Assembly (NCBI GenBank): GCA_949825065.1
Contig: OX463848.1
Location: 29,951,549 to 30,015,548 of the forward strand
DNA from: Odontocerum albicorne
Taxonomy: Eukaryota > Arthropoda > Insecta > Trichoptera > Odontoceridae
DNA length: 64,000 bases
Reading direction: 5' to 3'
Shown: one piece after another, positions 28,201-43,200 of the stretch
Layout of the letters: each line of letters begins with the position of its first letter
Numbering within the stretch: the stretch's first letter is position 1
The notes under the pieces: model-generated
The model's input: only the letters and a program-made list of their open reading frames with translations
Databases searched by the model: none
Told to the model about the DNA's origin: nothing
Made by a program: the position numbers and the translations under genes

Positions 28201-31200
28201 AATCATCCGTATTATCTGTGGCAATAAAGCACAATATCGCACTCGACCCAACACTGTGGAATGAAACCGAATGGTTGAATTGATTTGTAGAGAAACATGA
28301 CGCTTATACATGTATGCGAAAATATACCATAGGACCATAGGCAATAAGACACATTTACTGATTATATAAAAAACTGTTCACTATTTTTACTTGTCGTAAA
28401 AAGTGCCCTCTTTGCAACATGGGAAGAACTGGAACACCATACACTGAATTATAATTATTTTTATGCGGTCCTGCTTCATTCCGATAGCCGAAACTTTATA
28501 GTTCAGTATAAGTAGTCAGTGGCAACTTTATAATTAGGTTCAAGTCTTTAATTCCGTGATTAAATAATGCACAAATTTTGAAAAATTAAGTAAGCGAAAA
28601 GAAGCGCATATATGACACTGAAAAAAAATTACATCATTGATATTTGTTTTTCTATAAAATAAAATTTTAAATATTATTTGATATATAGTATGTGACTTAA
28701 CATTTTTTTTATTGTTAAAACTATATTTATGATATAAAATTCAAATTTGAATTTTTTGTGAATAAATGAAGCCATTGTGTGTGTATTACCATACAAATAC
28801 ATTTTGTTGTCGGTTCAATACATGTTTTCTCTTCATGTCTAGTAATAGTATTGTTTTTATCAGATTCACACTGATTGAACACTTTCTGTGTACCTTTGCA
28901 TCCAAATCAATCACACAAAAAAATAAGTACGAGTTTCGTTGTAATGTCGGATATGGAAAAAATATTGGAACAAAATTTGCAATTATTCTTATTTATGTGC
29001 GGCCCTTGGAAAATTTTAGGTGGCGGTCATTGCGGCCTGTGGGGCAATTTGGGTTGGCCTGGCCTGCTCTAAGTAATCCCCTAGGTACAACAGATCAGTG
29101 ATCTTAGTCCTCTTGATTAACACACTTGCCCTTTACAAATAAGTACCGTAAAGTTTAGTGAGCAAAGAACTCCAGGCATTTCTATTACCTATTTATTACC
29201 AGTCTAGTCACTTTCCTCTTCAAACCCAAAATACACTGAACATAACCCATTTTTGCCACAGATTTAGAAAACAAATTCAATGACAATATCTTACCATCGC
29301 ACATAATGCAGAAGCCAAGAGATCTATGTCATCGCTATTCTTTGACAGAACTAGGGCTTTATTCTGCATCACATTGGGAATATCTCGAAGCACAGCTGAT
29401 AAGACTGACCAATCCTTTTCTTGCTTCAGGCAGATTACAATTATTCTGCATGCTTTTCTTATTGACACATAGGCAATGTGAGGCTGAAAAGAAATAAAAT
29501 GATGTAAAAATCAATAGAAAACAAAAGCAAAATGATGTTACTATAAATACATTTTTTAATAGTGATAATAACAAGTCTCAAAAGTACGTCATAACTAAAT
29601 TGTTGGAACTTATAATGCAATTTGAATTCTGTAGAAAGCCTAACAAGCAATGAAATAATGATGCTATTAAAATAATGATAATATATTTGTTACATTGCGA
29701 AATTATTTTTCATTTTGTCATTATTTATTTATTTATTTAACACTTTTATTGCAATACAATCTGGCGGGCCTATTGCCAGGCGGCAATCTCTTCCAACAAA
29801 CCAGAAAAAAGTAAATGAAGCAAGTTACGTGGTCGCATAAATAATTCAAATGACTATCTTTATGTCAGCCGGGAAGATTATGGCCTCCGTATTTTGGGAT
29901 GCGCATGGTATAATATTCATCGATCACCTTGAAAAGGGAAAAATCATCAATAGCGAATATTAAATAGCGTTATTGGAGCGTTTGAAGGCAGAAATTGCAA
30001 AAAACAGCCCCATATGAAGAAGAAAAAAGTTCTCTTTCATCAGGACAATGCACCGTGTCACAAGTCGATGGTAACGATGGCCAAATTGCATGAATTGAAC
30101 TTCGAATTGCTTCCACACCCACCGTATTCTCCAGATTTGGCCCCCAGCAACTATTGACTGATCACAGACCTCAAAAAGATGCTCCAGGGAAAGAGATTTG
30201 GCTCCAATGAAGAAGTGATTGCCGAAACTAACGCCTATTTTGAAACCAAAGATAAATCGTTCTACACGGCTGGCATAGAAAAGTTAGGAAAGCATTGGAA
30301 TGAATGTATCGCTCTTGAAGGAGACTATGTTGATGAATAAAGAAGAATTTTGGCAAACAAATGTTGTTTTAGTAGTTAGTCCCGGGACTTATTGATCGAT
30401 GTGTTATAATGTAAATTAAAATTATTTTGATCTCTACTTCGTATCATAATTCTTAAGCAGATTGAACTATAGTTATTTCACTCTTTCATATGATGGCCTA
30501 TTATATTCAGTCTGCTTTACTTCATCAACAAAGTTATTGTTACTTTTCAGTGATTGTCGACATGTATAATGAATGGAGACGAACACAATCTCCTGGCCAT
30601 GCTCATCAACATACTCGTGTTGCAAATGTGGATATGTTGAGGAATACTATAACAATAAGCAAATGACTCTCTAGTATTATAAATTCTTTAGATTTTTTTA
30701 ATAACCATATATTATTACAATGTATGTACAGTACCCGGCGGTAAATAATGCACATCAAAAGAAACCCCCCGATCAGAAGACAGGTGACATACAGAGGTTG
30801 ATGTTCTTGTGTACTAAAAATCGAATTTTTCACATATAAAATTTAGACCATAGTTTAAATTAATATCAAGCGCTCAGAACATTATCTCTTTCATAGCATT
30901 TATATTACTGCTAGACATACCTATATCAGTGCTTTATGTATTTATACACCTGTTTTATTTTGTTGTTTCTAATCCATCACGGATCAGTATTTTTGTGAAA
31001 TTAAATAAAAAAAAGAAAACCGAGTTCAAAATAAATATTTTTGTTTTGTCTGAATTAGAAAAAAAAACAAATAATCAGAATTACATATAATTCTTATTTA
31101 TTTTGCAATTTTCTCTCGATAAAGTCCAGTAATAAACTGTTTATGGATCAATACTAGTCCGTGAACCATAGTTTGACTGGCCTATATATTTTCAGAAATA

Positions 31201-34200
31201 ACTTAAATGCAGGTTCATAAACACTCATTTTATAAGAGGGGGTTTACATTAAACTCATATTTCTTGGCAAATCAACATATAATGATTATTTTTATATTCT
31301 CTATAAATTGTAAACTTGAAACTCACCTGTGTAGAATGCGGTTGGGGTGTAGGGCTGTGTGAAGGTCTCACTCCCTCGCCACCCTCCACACACAAGTAGG
31401 GGCTGTAGAAGACGCGGTCATTTGAATCCGTTGGGAAACCTATATGATACGATGAGTTGGCACGTGCTGACAGGAACCATTCTAGCAACTGAATAAATAA
31501 TTAATTTATTTCAAATATTCTTGAAAATGGTAATGTATCGATTTATCTAATTTTTTAAGACAAATTGAGACACAAAAAATGTGCCAGGTCAAGATAAGAT
31601 AGGTTCTATCGTGTATATTTTTACTTATTCAAAAAAAAAACTTTTGGTCTCTTAGATTTCTATTAACTTTATACAAAAATATTAACTATTTGCTTTCACT
31701 GTTTGGACAAAGACTAACAAAACAAATGTGAGTGCAAGGCAAGGAAGAGGAAGACCAAGAAAAGTATGGTTTGATCAAGTGAATATTTTGAAAGAAAAAG
31801 TAAAAAGTCGGAGTTCGTAGGAGTTATATGAGGTGTATGAATGTAGAAGAGGTGAAAGATGTGACATGATAGGAAAGCTTGGCGCTCTGCCTACTCCAAT
31901 AGCAAAATGGCGCGATGGTATGTATGTAAAACTATTTGCAACCATGTTAGCTTAGTTTTATAACTGCTGGATGAAAACTAACTAAAGAAACAAGCAGGGT
32001 TCAGATATCAATAATAATAATAAAAGGACAATTTGAATAGCGCCATTCAGAGAGCGGCTACTCTTCAAGGGGACTCTAGCTCAGGATTCAAACTACTATA
32101 TTGACAGATTTAAAAAATATTACAAAAGAAAGTAATAACAATATAATAAGTGCAAGGATAGGAAGGTGGTGGCTGTGGCCTTTAGATTGGGTACTCCCTC
32201 ACATCTGCACACATATAAAAAAATACATTTGGTAAGAAAACCACAGAACTACTAAAAGAATCTTTGTAAATCTTCCGATATGTGATAGTAACACATTGGA
32301 CTTTAGGTGAAATGTAATGTATGTGTGAAATGTTCATATGTAATCATAAATTTTCATAACTCCTCCCAAAAGGGTTGTCTACAAGTGCTTCCTAAAGCTG
32401 CAGACACCACCCATCTTAGAGAGATTATTATAACAAATTATATAAAAACATCTAAGGAAAGAAACTTTTTGCAACAATTATATTCTTGTTGAAAAGGCAC
32501 TCACTTTTAATCTGACAGTTGGATGATTTTCAAATAATGATGGTTTTTCATAGTGCGTCTCCAAGTGATGCAGTGCAGCAAAGTAAGCACGGACTGCATG
32601 GGATGAAGGATTTCTATGCAGCTTGTCTAGGAAGACCTTCACCATACCCGTGGCAACAGCTGATATGTCTGATATGTCCGTATCTGAAGAAAGACTTATT
32701 GGTTCTGTTGTCACATACAGCTCGAATGGACGATTCAGTAACTAGAAAATATAATTTATTCTGAATCTGTATAGTACAAGACTTCATTATTTTATTCAAA
32801 AATAACAGTGAAACATACTTTAAAATTCACCATAAAAGTTAATATCAATAAGTTTATACCGAAAGTGGAGGTTTTCAAATGTTTATGTATCACGGTGATC
32901 TTCTATATGAAGATTTTTCCACGGTACCTTAATAAAACTGACTAATTACTGGGATGGGTGAGCCTGTTGTTCACTGCACTTTCTTAAATTTTGGAATCCA
33001 ATTAGACACAGCTGCTTTCATTTCCTGTCCCACATTGAATATTGAGTGATATTTAGTTTTTGTAACAGTTAGCACAAAAAAACAACTCGGCAGAGATAAG
33101 TCGTCACAAATAGAACCAAGACAAGGAGCTTTAACACTCAGCAAAAAATATTCATCCTTTACTGATATCTGAATACATTCAAATGGTGAAGCTCTATACT
33201 ACATAGATTGATTCATGATGTATTACTTAGACGTCACTTCCTATCATTGTGACCATGCATCAGTGCGTTGAAATAATGTTGCCTGGAATCATTAGAATTT
33301 TCATACATTCTGCGGCGTCCTTAAAAGTTGATCATGGCGACCCTGGACACTAAGACACATTTTGAAAACCTCTGTACGACAGACTAGTTTAAGTTTTTAG
33401 TTATATTAATTAGACATTATCGTTAAATGTATTGAAAAATAGAATTGATAGTTTTATATACCAGATATGTAAATCTAACTCAATTTATTATTTTTATTTT
33501 AATACTTGTCTTGCTAATAACAAATCTCGAAAATGATTCTTTGCAAAAATTAAACATAAACTTAATTAATTTTTAGTAATATAAGACTTATTTTTTCTTT
33601 TGCAATCAACAGTTATATTTGTGTGAGTTAAAAACCAGTTTCAAAGGCCTCCGAATTCCTCATCAGGTGAAGATGAATTGATAAACTCTTCACCTGAGGA
33701 GGAAGGTGTGAGACTTTTGTGAACTCAAAAAAATAATACAATACAAAGAAAAAATAATTCTTTCATTTATTTTATTAAAACTAATAAACATGACACCATA
33801 AAGTGAAACGCATGTCTTTTTTAATATTCAAGATATAAAAATTTTATTGGTTACCCAAAGGTGTAAAATTAACTGCATTAAATGCAATGTACTTGGAACT
33901 TTCATAATAAGTTCAAATATGACTTATTTTTAAGATTTCCTTAAGAAAATTTAAAGCATAAAGAATGTACATATTACAATTATAAAATTATTATAAAAAT
34001 ATATGTATAATTATTACCTTCTCAAGAATATCAAATATATCAGAAAATCTTTTTGAATGACAGTGTAAAGCCAACTCAATCAAAAGCTTGGCCGATGCAC
34101 ATCTGATGGTAGTATCTGCTTCAGTGGAGCAATGCTGTAAGTTGGGCAGCACAACACGGTCCAATAATTCTTCTTCATAACAAGATCTAACAAAAAAATT

Positions 34201-37200
34201 TTCATTTAAAAAAAAAACTTTGAATTTGCATTATCTATGGATCATTTTAATACATAAGGAATGTTTAGTTAAGGGTTCAGAATAAATGCCATACTTTTCT
34301 TATAACAATGAGAAAATAACAATAATAGCAAATCACTTATTAACACAATTCTAAGTAAAATATTGTGTATATTCTGTTTAACCCTGAGAGATCGGCGCAC
34401 TGCTATAGCAGTGGAAGAAATTTGTTCTACCCTTGTATTCTAAATGAATATCCTTCATTTAGAACAGTGGTCCCCAACCTTTTTGTCGCCGCGGACCGGT
34501 CAACGTTTCATAATTTTACCGCGGCCCACTGGGGGGGGGGGGGAGGGGGGGCACACCTAACAAAATTCAGTAAAGTTAACAATTTCTAATATTTAAGAAA
34601 TTAAAAATATAACAAACAATGAAGTTTTTATTTTGGCTCTGCCAGACCAGACTCCCGGTACATTATTATTTAGATACATATTGAAATGGAAGAGCCACGT
34701 CCCGGCCCGTACAGCGTACAGCTCGTACCTATAAGGAAGCTTCCAACAGTTAAGTATATATCCCGATTTTCACTTTTTTAAGTATTGATAAGATCTCAAA
34801 TCTCGATCGATAGACGTCTCGACTCCATCTTCGATCGACAGAGGACGACTTTTGACATCTTATGTATATATAAAGTATATAAAATATATAGTATTTGCCT
34901 TGTTTAAGTTACGGCAAGACCGCCTTCGGAATCAAGGACGACTCCGCATGCGGCATGCATATGGTAGTGTGGTGTTGTTTTATTTCGAAGGTATTGTCGG
35001 AAGGTCGGTGGTAACTTAGCGTGAAGGGGTTTTCAACGGAATAATTATTTTAAGCTATAATTAAGTTTTATTGGGTATGTTCGATTTTTCAAAAGTAATT
35101 TTGATTTTTAAGCAGGCCCTTGCGCGGCCCAGTACCATTTGGTCCACGGCCCGGTACCGGGCCGCGGCCCGGGGGTTGGGGACCACTGATTTAGAATACA
35201 AGGGTACATATTCTAAAATATATTTATGTTGTAAAAATATATATTTTTTGTTTTTTTGTTGTTTAAAATAAATATTTATCACGAATGTCCGAATCGTAAA
35301 TATATCTCAGCACTAGATAGACAATTATATTTTTTTCTCGTAGCGCTCTCAGGGTTAATGAAATATATTTCTCAAAATAGTACTTAAGATGGAGGGGAGG
35401 ATTCAGTATGTAAATACAATTAAAACTAAAATTACTGGATGGTAAAGCAGAATTTTTTATCTCTTTAACTGATCATTATTATACTAACTCGTGATTTCAA
35501 AATGTTTTCTTCCTTGATGTTCGCAGAATAAGGACATTGGGGGGAAATGTACTCTTTAAAGATGGGGAATGGAGACCATACATAGTTTGGCAATGAAGAA
35601 AGAAAATTATGAAAGATTTACGAAGAAAATCTATAAGAGTAGTATAGAAAGCAAAAGAAATTTGAAAAGAACTAGAAAAATGTAACATGACTAAATGAAT
35701 AAAATAATCTGAAAGAGCGAAAAATCTTAAAAAAGGGATACATGACCGTGGCAGAATGAAATGATGTATGAATAGAAAGAAGTGAAAATCTGTTCTCTTT
35801 GCTTACCACAAAAGGAACATAGTATGAAGGTGAATATATTAATTGAAAAACAGTGAATTATGAATCTCGATAATGTCAAAGCAGTTTTAAAATCCAACAA
35901 GATAATACCTATTTTGTTCCACTACACCCTTCAACAAGTTCAGTACTCGGAGTCTGATGGAAACCCTCGCTTCTTGGCGACAGTATCTTTCCACTATCGT
36001 ATTCAGTGTAATGAGCCAATCATGATTAGTGGGAATCACTCGGGACATCATAAAGTTTATCAGTTTGATAACAGATGGTTCCTATTAAAATAAAAGAAAT
36101 ATTCATTATATCACACAAATAAAAACATGTTCAATCATCGTAATAATAAAAACAATAATTTTACTTCCCACATTTCAGTTCTTTACTGCTTTGTACATGA
36201 AGATTCAGTAAATTTTTATTGATTTGATGATGAGATTATTTAATTCATGAAACTTACAATATCTTTGCTCTCAGATTTTGTACCACATTCATAATTGTAA
36301 TCTTAAAACAAAATTTGTGTCAAGCGCAATTATGAAACATTTGATAACATAATACTTAAAGCTGATTAACAATATTTATTCAATTTCTATATCCCCACAG
36401 AAAATAAGGGATTCAACTAGTTCTTTTGACAAAGTGATAAAAAATAATAAGTTAGTTTTTTTAGAAATATTCATTAAAGAAATGACTTTGAACAATGTTA
36501 AACACATTACTCTTTTTGCACATAGGATAATGTAAACTTTCTATTTGGTGCCCTATCAGATCCCTATTGTAGTGATCACTAGAATAAAAACCTCTCTATC
36601 TTGAGCGAGATGAATCTGCTACCTAACATCCCGCACTCCTGTCCAGTCCACAATGTAAAGCCAAGACATCTGTCTTCTTCCAACACGTCTTTGACCATCA
36701 ATATTCCCTTTAATGATGAGATATAAGAGACCATACTTCCCATCATGCAACATAAGCTCCAAATATAAAATTTTGCAAACATTAATATTTGTGATCAACT
36801 TATTTTCAATTCCGACCCTAATAAGAGCATTGTAGTATTCTTCAGTTTATCCACATTTAAAATGCCTCCAATATACTTACTCAATGTGGATATCTTGAAG
36901 GTCCATGTCTCAACTCCACATAATAGAAATGACTATGAGTATATACCATTTGACCATTCTTTGCCTCAACTTTAAATTCAAATTACAAGAGTAGTCTCTT
37001 AACGTATGCAAATGCCTAGATCAGAGATATTTGAACTGTTCATTACTTTCCACCTCTTGCTTCTTCAATATTAACCCTTTTAATCCCAGCATATTTTGCA
37101 TAAAATGTGCGAAAAATCCCAAGCATTTTTTGGCAAAAAAACAGTAGTTTATGTTTTATTTTTATCTCAGTTCATATTTAGTTTTAAAACCTAATTTTTT

Positions 37201-40200
37201 TGTGGAGACCTCCCTTATAGAGTGTAAAATAATAAGTCATTTTCATATATTGGTTAAAATACGAATAAATAAAAGAAAAAAATTGTTTGCTTAAATATTT
37301 TTTTATAAAAAAATGTAAATTTTGAGTTTGATTCGTTATGAACCCAACAATGCATGTTTTTTAAAAAATATTGAATATGAAAAAAAAATTGTTCTTAGCA
37401 GGAATAAAGAAAAACTGGAATGAAAAACTTGAAAAAAAATTAAAAAGGAAATTTATTTCGCAAAATAAACAAAATATCAAGGATCTTTTGAAAAATTTAT
37501 AAAACTAAATAAATAAAAAATTATAATTATTCATGACCTTATAAATAACCATATTTCTACAGTGGTAGCAAATCTTTTTAGTTATAAAAAAGAATTGTTA
37601 AAAATTAAAAATATGGTAAAAGCTGGTTAACATTAAATATGGTAAAAGCTGATGATGCACTAAATGTAATTAGTACAAATAGACAAGATATTGAAAATAA
37701 AATTATGTTAAAAATTGTCAAAATCATAACGAAAAGTTAATCCCAAGTACCCGCTTTTGTTTAGACCCACTTCGCCTGGCGTAATCCGACCCTTTTTGGG
37801 AAGCAATAAACCACACGTAAACAGTCAACAAGTCACCTGCAGGTTTCAATATACAGTAAATGCATTCTTTTAAAATCGAATGATTCTCAAAGTTAAAAAA
37901 AATTTTTTTTTTTTTCAACATAAAAACTTGTATGAAAATTTTGAAGCCTTTGATCGGCCCTGTGGGATTTTTCGCATACACCAGTTGGGACCGATGATCG
38001 GCCCCGTGGGATTAAAAAGGTTAAGGATTTTTCTGTGTATTATCTTGATAATAATAAAACTTACAGGTCTACTGTGTCCGCACATGTCAATCAGGCGATA
38101 CATGCTCTCTACATTCCCATTGAAGTATCCAGATTCATACAGCAGTTCTATGGAAGATATTGTTTCATGTAGGTGGGAGACTGTCAATGAATAAGGAGAT
38201 TGTGTGGATTCTGTAAAAAAAAAAAAGAATCAGTAAAATCCTGTTTTTAATTTTAATATTTAATTTGCATGATTAAAATTGAACAATTTGTTGATAGAAT
38301 ATTTGAAATAGAGAATATACTAGGTTAGTCAAAAAGTTTTGAAAGCGGAAATGAAAATACATTTTTTTTGGGGGGAAATCACTTTTATTGCTCAGTATAG
38401 TCTCCCATAAGATCAATACACTTGGTCCAACGATCTTCCAACTTTGTTGTCCCATCACGGAAGTGACTTTCTGGAAGGCCTGCAAAATACTCCTCTACGA
38501 CGGCTATAACCTCTTAGTTTGATGAAAAATGCTTTCCACGAAGGAATTTTTTGAGGTGTGAGAACAGCCAGAAGTCAGAGGGAGCTAAATCTGACGAATA
38601 GGGTGGATGCTGCAACAATTCGTACCCCAATTCACTGATTTTCGCGATGGTTTTTTGAGCTGTGTGAGCAGGTGCATTGTCTTGATGAAAAATGATTTTT
38701 TTCTTCTGCAAACCGGGTCTTTTTTCACAAATTTTTCATCCAACTGGTCCAAAAGGTCACAATAATAATCAGAGTTGATTGTCTTACCAGTTTGGAGATA
38801 ATCTATCAATAAAATTCCTTTTGCATCCCAAAAAACTGACGCTAACACCTTCTTGGCCGATTTCTGGACACAAACTCGCTTCGGAGCCAAAGTGCCTGGT
38901 TCACACCACTCCTTAGCCTCTTGTTTTGATTTAGGATCATGGTGGTAGACCCAAGTCTCATCCATAGTGATGAATCGACGCAGAAAATCCTTTTTATCCT
39001 TTCGAAATTGCTCCAAATGTTGCTCAGAAAGTCGCATTCGAACGTGTTTTTGTTGCATTGTTAGCAAATGCGGCACCCATTGTGCACACAGTTTTTTGAA
39101 ACCCAAAACTTCAGCCAAAATATGCCATGTTGTTCCATGTGAGATGCCTATGGTGTCAACTATCACATCCACAGTCGATCGATGATCTTCCAAAACCATA
39201 TCCTGTATTTTCGCTATGATTTCTGGTGTTGATGCACTTTTTGGACGCCCTGAGCGTGGATCGTCTTCAACGCTTGTACGGCCACGCTTAAACTCCAAAA
39301 CCCATCGGTGAACGGTTGGAAATGAAGGAGAAGACTCCTTTAATACTTTCACCATCTTTGCATGGATCTCAGTAGCCGATAAACCTTCCAAAACAAAGAA
39401 TTTAATCACTGCACGATATTCGGATTTTTCCATTGTTAAAAAATACACTGACACGTCAACTTCAAATGGCTTGTAAACAAAGAATGAATTGACAGATCGA
39501 AATGAAATTTTGAGTACGTTCTTATGAAAGATGAAATATTAAAATGGCGTAGAAATTTTGGTTTTTCTACTGCTCCATAGATGTCGCTTTCAAAACTTTT
39601 TGACTAACCTAGTAGTTAGCCCTCGGTTGATAAAGATTTGATTTGCGACACTTCACAATAACACCAGTTATGTTGGTGTTTTGGTTAAACCCTTGATTCC
39701 TACACCGCCCTTGTTTCACTTAACTATCAAACAGACAAGAGCATAATCATCGCTAACCCAACAGTGCATTTTTAGGTCAGTTTAATCAACTGTTGGGCTA
39801 CTAAATACTTTCAGTAAATATTTTACAGTGTCAGTTTCTCGATTTATAATTGAAAATTAGTTAATAGATCAACTAGCATATCTAGCAAGAAAAGTGTACC
39901 AAAGCAAAGCCGAAAAAGACAAAAGCCTTCTCTAAAACCCATGAAAACAAATTATCTACACTACATCTTTTCAGTGATGACGGTCCTCATTATAATGTGT
40001 GAAATTGACCGAGACTGGAGCAAAGTGCTAACGTAATTAGAAGCATAATGGCATTCATTGGCCCTTATTCTGAAATTAAACACATACGCACAGACACACA
40101 CAGACGCACACATACATATAAATATACATATACATACACATGCACACGCACATACACATATACATACACAACAAATGCATAAACCCACAATTTTGTGGAT

Positions 40201-43200
40201 ATAAAGAACCACTTCACTAGACAAGGCATGTGATGAAATGGTCTCATTACTTAATAACAAATTTCATATTAACCTTTCTCAAATCCATTTTTTTCAGGAA
40301 TGGATAATCTAGTGTAAATCGAGGGTTGTCTATTACATTTTGATAAATCTAATTATTCAAGAAGAAGAAACTCCAAGCTTTAAAAACTTGTTTACTTATT
40401 ATGTAAACAAGTTTTTAAATTTTCTTCTATGTATTTTGCACAAACAGATACTCGTATACACGAACATATACAAATTTGTCAGTTTTTTTTTTTTATAAAA
40501 ATTTAAGAGAAATTAAATACAGAAATAATATCTTTAAGAGAAATAAAATACAGAAATAATACACAATAGAAACATTTTGCCTTATGGATTGTAATAATTT
40601 TAAATGATGTAAAAAATATAGAAAAAGGAACAAATTATATTTCACTTTAAAAAAATTACCCAGTTGATTAATAATGGTGGCAATAATGCTAAAGACAAGA
40701 TCCCAAGCAGGCTCGTGCAACTCTTGTCCATGTTTATTGACCAGGCTTTGCATCGCCAATATCACTTCATATGTAACCACAGATTGGTTGCCTTCTAGAG
40801 CCTAGAAACAAAAATTTATCTTTTTTATACAGTGAAGTGCAAACAGTATAAACTAAATAATTATAATAGAATGTAAACTTCTTTGCTAATAATTTTTTTT
40901 AAATTTATTACAAATTCATTATTATTATATTCGTAAATTATTTTTTAATTAAATTCTAAGAGAAGCCAAAAAACTATTTCAAAATCACAGAAGTTTTATT
41001 GAAATAAAGCAGACCTATCAAATTTTACATTTTTAACAGATTTTAAAGTCTTATATTCATACATTTTATAGTATATAATTAAACAAATTTTCAATAACAT
41101 ACCTTGAGAAAACTTGGTAACACCTGAGTAGGAGTGCACTTAAGAGCTACCACTCGTTTAGGTCCCCACAGGGCCATGTTAAGGTAGAATACGGCCCCTC
41201 TCACTAAAGCACAGTCCACTCCACCGGAAGCCAGGGCTAGGCACATCACGTGAAGAGCAGAGTGGCCAAGATCCGTTCCAAGAACACATCGCATTATCTG
41301 CAGAAAAAGATATTATTAGACAACATATTTTATAAATAACTAAAATAAAATAGATCTAACATTGACAAAGAAATAATTAAAAATATATATACAGTAAAAT
41401 ATATACAGTAGTACCCAAGATTACGGCTCTCCCACTTTGGATGGCTCAAACCTATGAACATTTTCAATTGCTAACATTCACCAAATTTGGAGACTTGATT
41501 CCGAGTTATCATTTATTAATGACATGACAATAACGCCAGATTGGCGACTACTGGTATTGTTATTACAAACACTTGCACTTCCAACAGTGTTATTTTTAGT
41601 TACAAGTGCTTTGTTTAAGCCAGTTATGCACATATTTGATAATTTCATCATAAGTGGAAAAAAACGACTTGAAAGTTTCATTAAGATGACTTTCACCTAT
41701 ATACCTATATGGCTTAACACAGTTAAATTTCATAAAAAATGTTTTCCAATTTCATTTAAAGATAATTAAATTCATTTAAAGGCTTGAATAATTAATAAAA
41801 ATGTTGAATTTATTATTACCTTCCAGCTTGTCTGGCAATATTGTTCAACATTGACAGTTCTGCAGAGAGCAGAAATGAATGTCTGCAGAGCTTCACTGGG
41901 GAATATTGAGTAACAGACCACTGAGTCCAACACCTGCAGACAGCCCAATACCACTTGTGGAGCTGATGAACAGCAACAAAGATAGCATGTATTGCTGAAA
42001 ATTAAAAATTAAATCTGAAAATCAATAAATTAACTAACAATTAAACATAGCTTTATCAATTTTGAAATGTTGATTTTAAGGGTAATCCATATTTCTTAAA
42101 CATAATTTATTGTTCAAATCATCATAATACAGATAAATCAGGTAGTAATTTTGTTGATACTAGGAATGTCCCACACTTTTTTTTATCCCTTAAATCAGGA
42201 ATTCCCAAAAGTTTTTGGACCAACAACCCCTTTGGAGCATCTTAAGAAAGGTCAAACCCCCGTAATATAACAATACATATTTTTAGTTCTTGCAACATAA
42301 AAAAAATTTACTTAGCAATATAAAATTTTGGTTTATTTGTTATGTTATAAAACGATATTTTATTCATAGTTTTTTCGAAAATAATTTTCGTTCCATAAAT
42401 ATACAATGCCATAGATGTAACTAAAAACCATACATCCCATGTTTATTTTACATATGAAAAGTTTCAGACTAATGATGTTTATTAATGAGCTATAGTCAGG
42501 TTGACATTTTTTTTATTACTGGAATATTCAATAAATACCACAATGACTCCCTTGAAGCCCTGCCTTGAATAATTCTGTACATCTCAATGCCTCCTAAAAA
42601 TTTAAATCGGCCAAGTGGGTAATATTTCTACTCCCGTTCAGAATCCCTGTTTTAAATACTCCTAAAGAAAGACACTACTAAAAACAGTATCAATGTTAGG
42701 TTTTCCTAAACGTCATAAAACTTACAATTCTGCGTTTGTTTTACAAAAGTTCAGTAGTACTTTGGATTTCTACCTAAATATTTTAGACAGTATGCCGGTA
42801 ACAGTGGTCTAGTCGATGGTTTTATGAATTAAAGATCTATAAAACTAGTTTTAGAACTCTGACCTTAATATACCTTAATTTATTTAGTAGCACTTACGGT
42901 GATATAGTATTATGAAATGGTGGTAGTCATCTATTTATTATCATTAGACTAACAGAAGAGATGGGGCAAAAGAATCTGGATAAAAAGTAAGAAAATGACA
43001 AAAAAGTAAGCATTAATAAATAATAAAGGCATAACTTACTTAACAAACCCTGATACAACCTCTTCATACAAATAAGCAGCATTGAATTTGATGAGATTCA
43101 CAAGCATGGCAAGAAAATCTTGGGTAAGGTCTGGATTGGTAAATGTGAGCATCCAATGCAGCATGAATTTTCCCATCTACACATAGTAACATTTTAAGAA

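Noticed and set aside
32519..32764. Plus-strand 81-codon ORF
   Set aside because: Antisense to TSC2 exon 11.
35860..36093. Plus-strand 77-codon [17 protein letters not shown]...
   Set aside because: It is the antisense shadow of TSC2 exon 9, whose minus-strand translation aligns with human tuberin.
40065..40260. Minus-strand Cys/Val-rich ORFs
   Set aside because: Produced by translating a CA/TA microsatellite.
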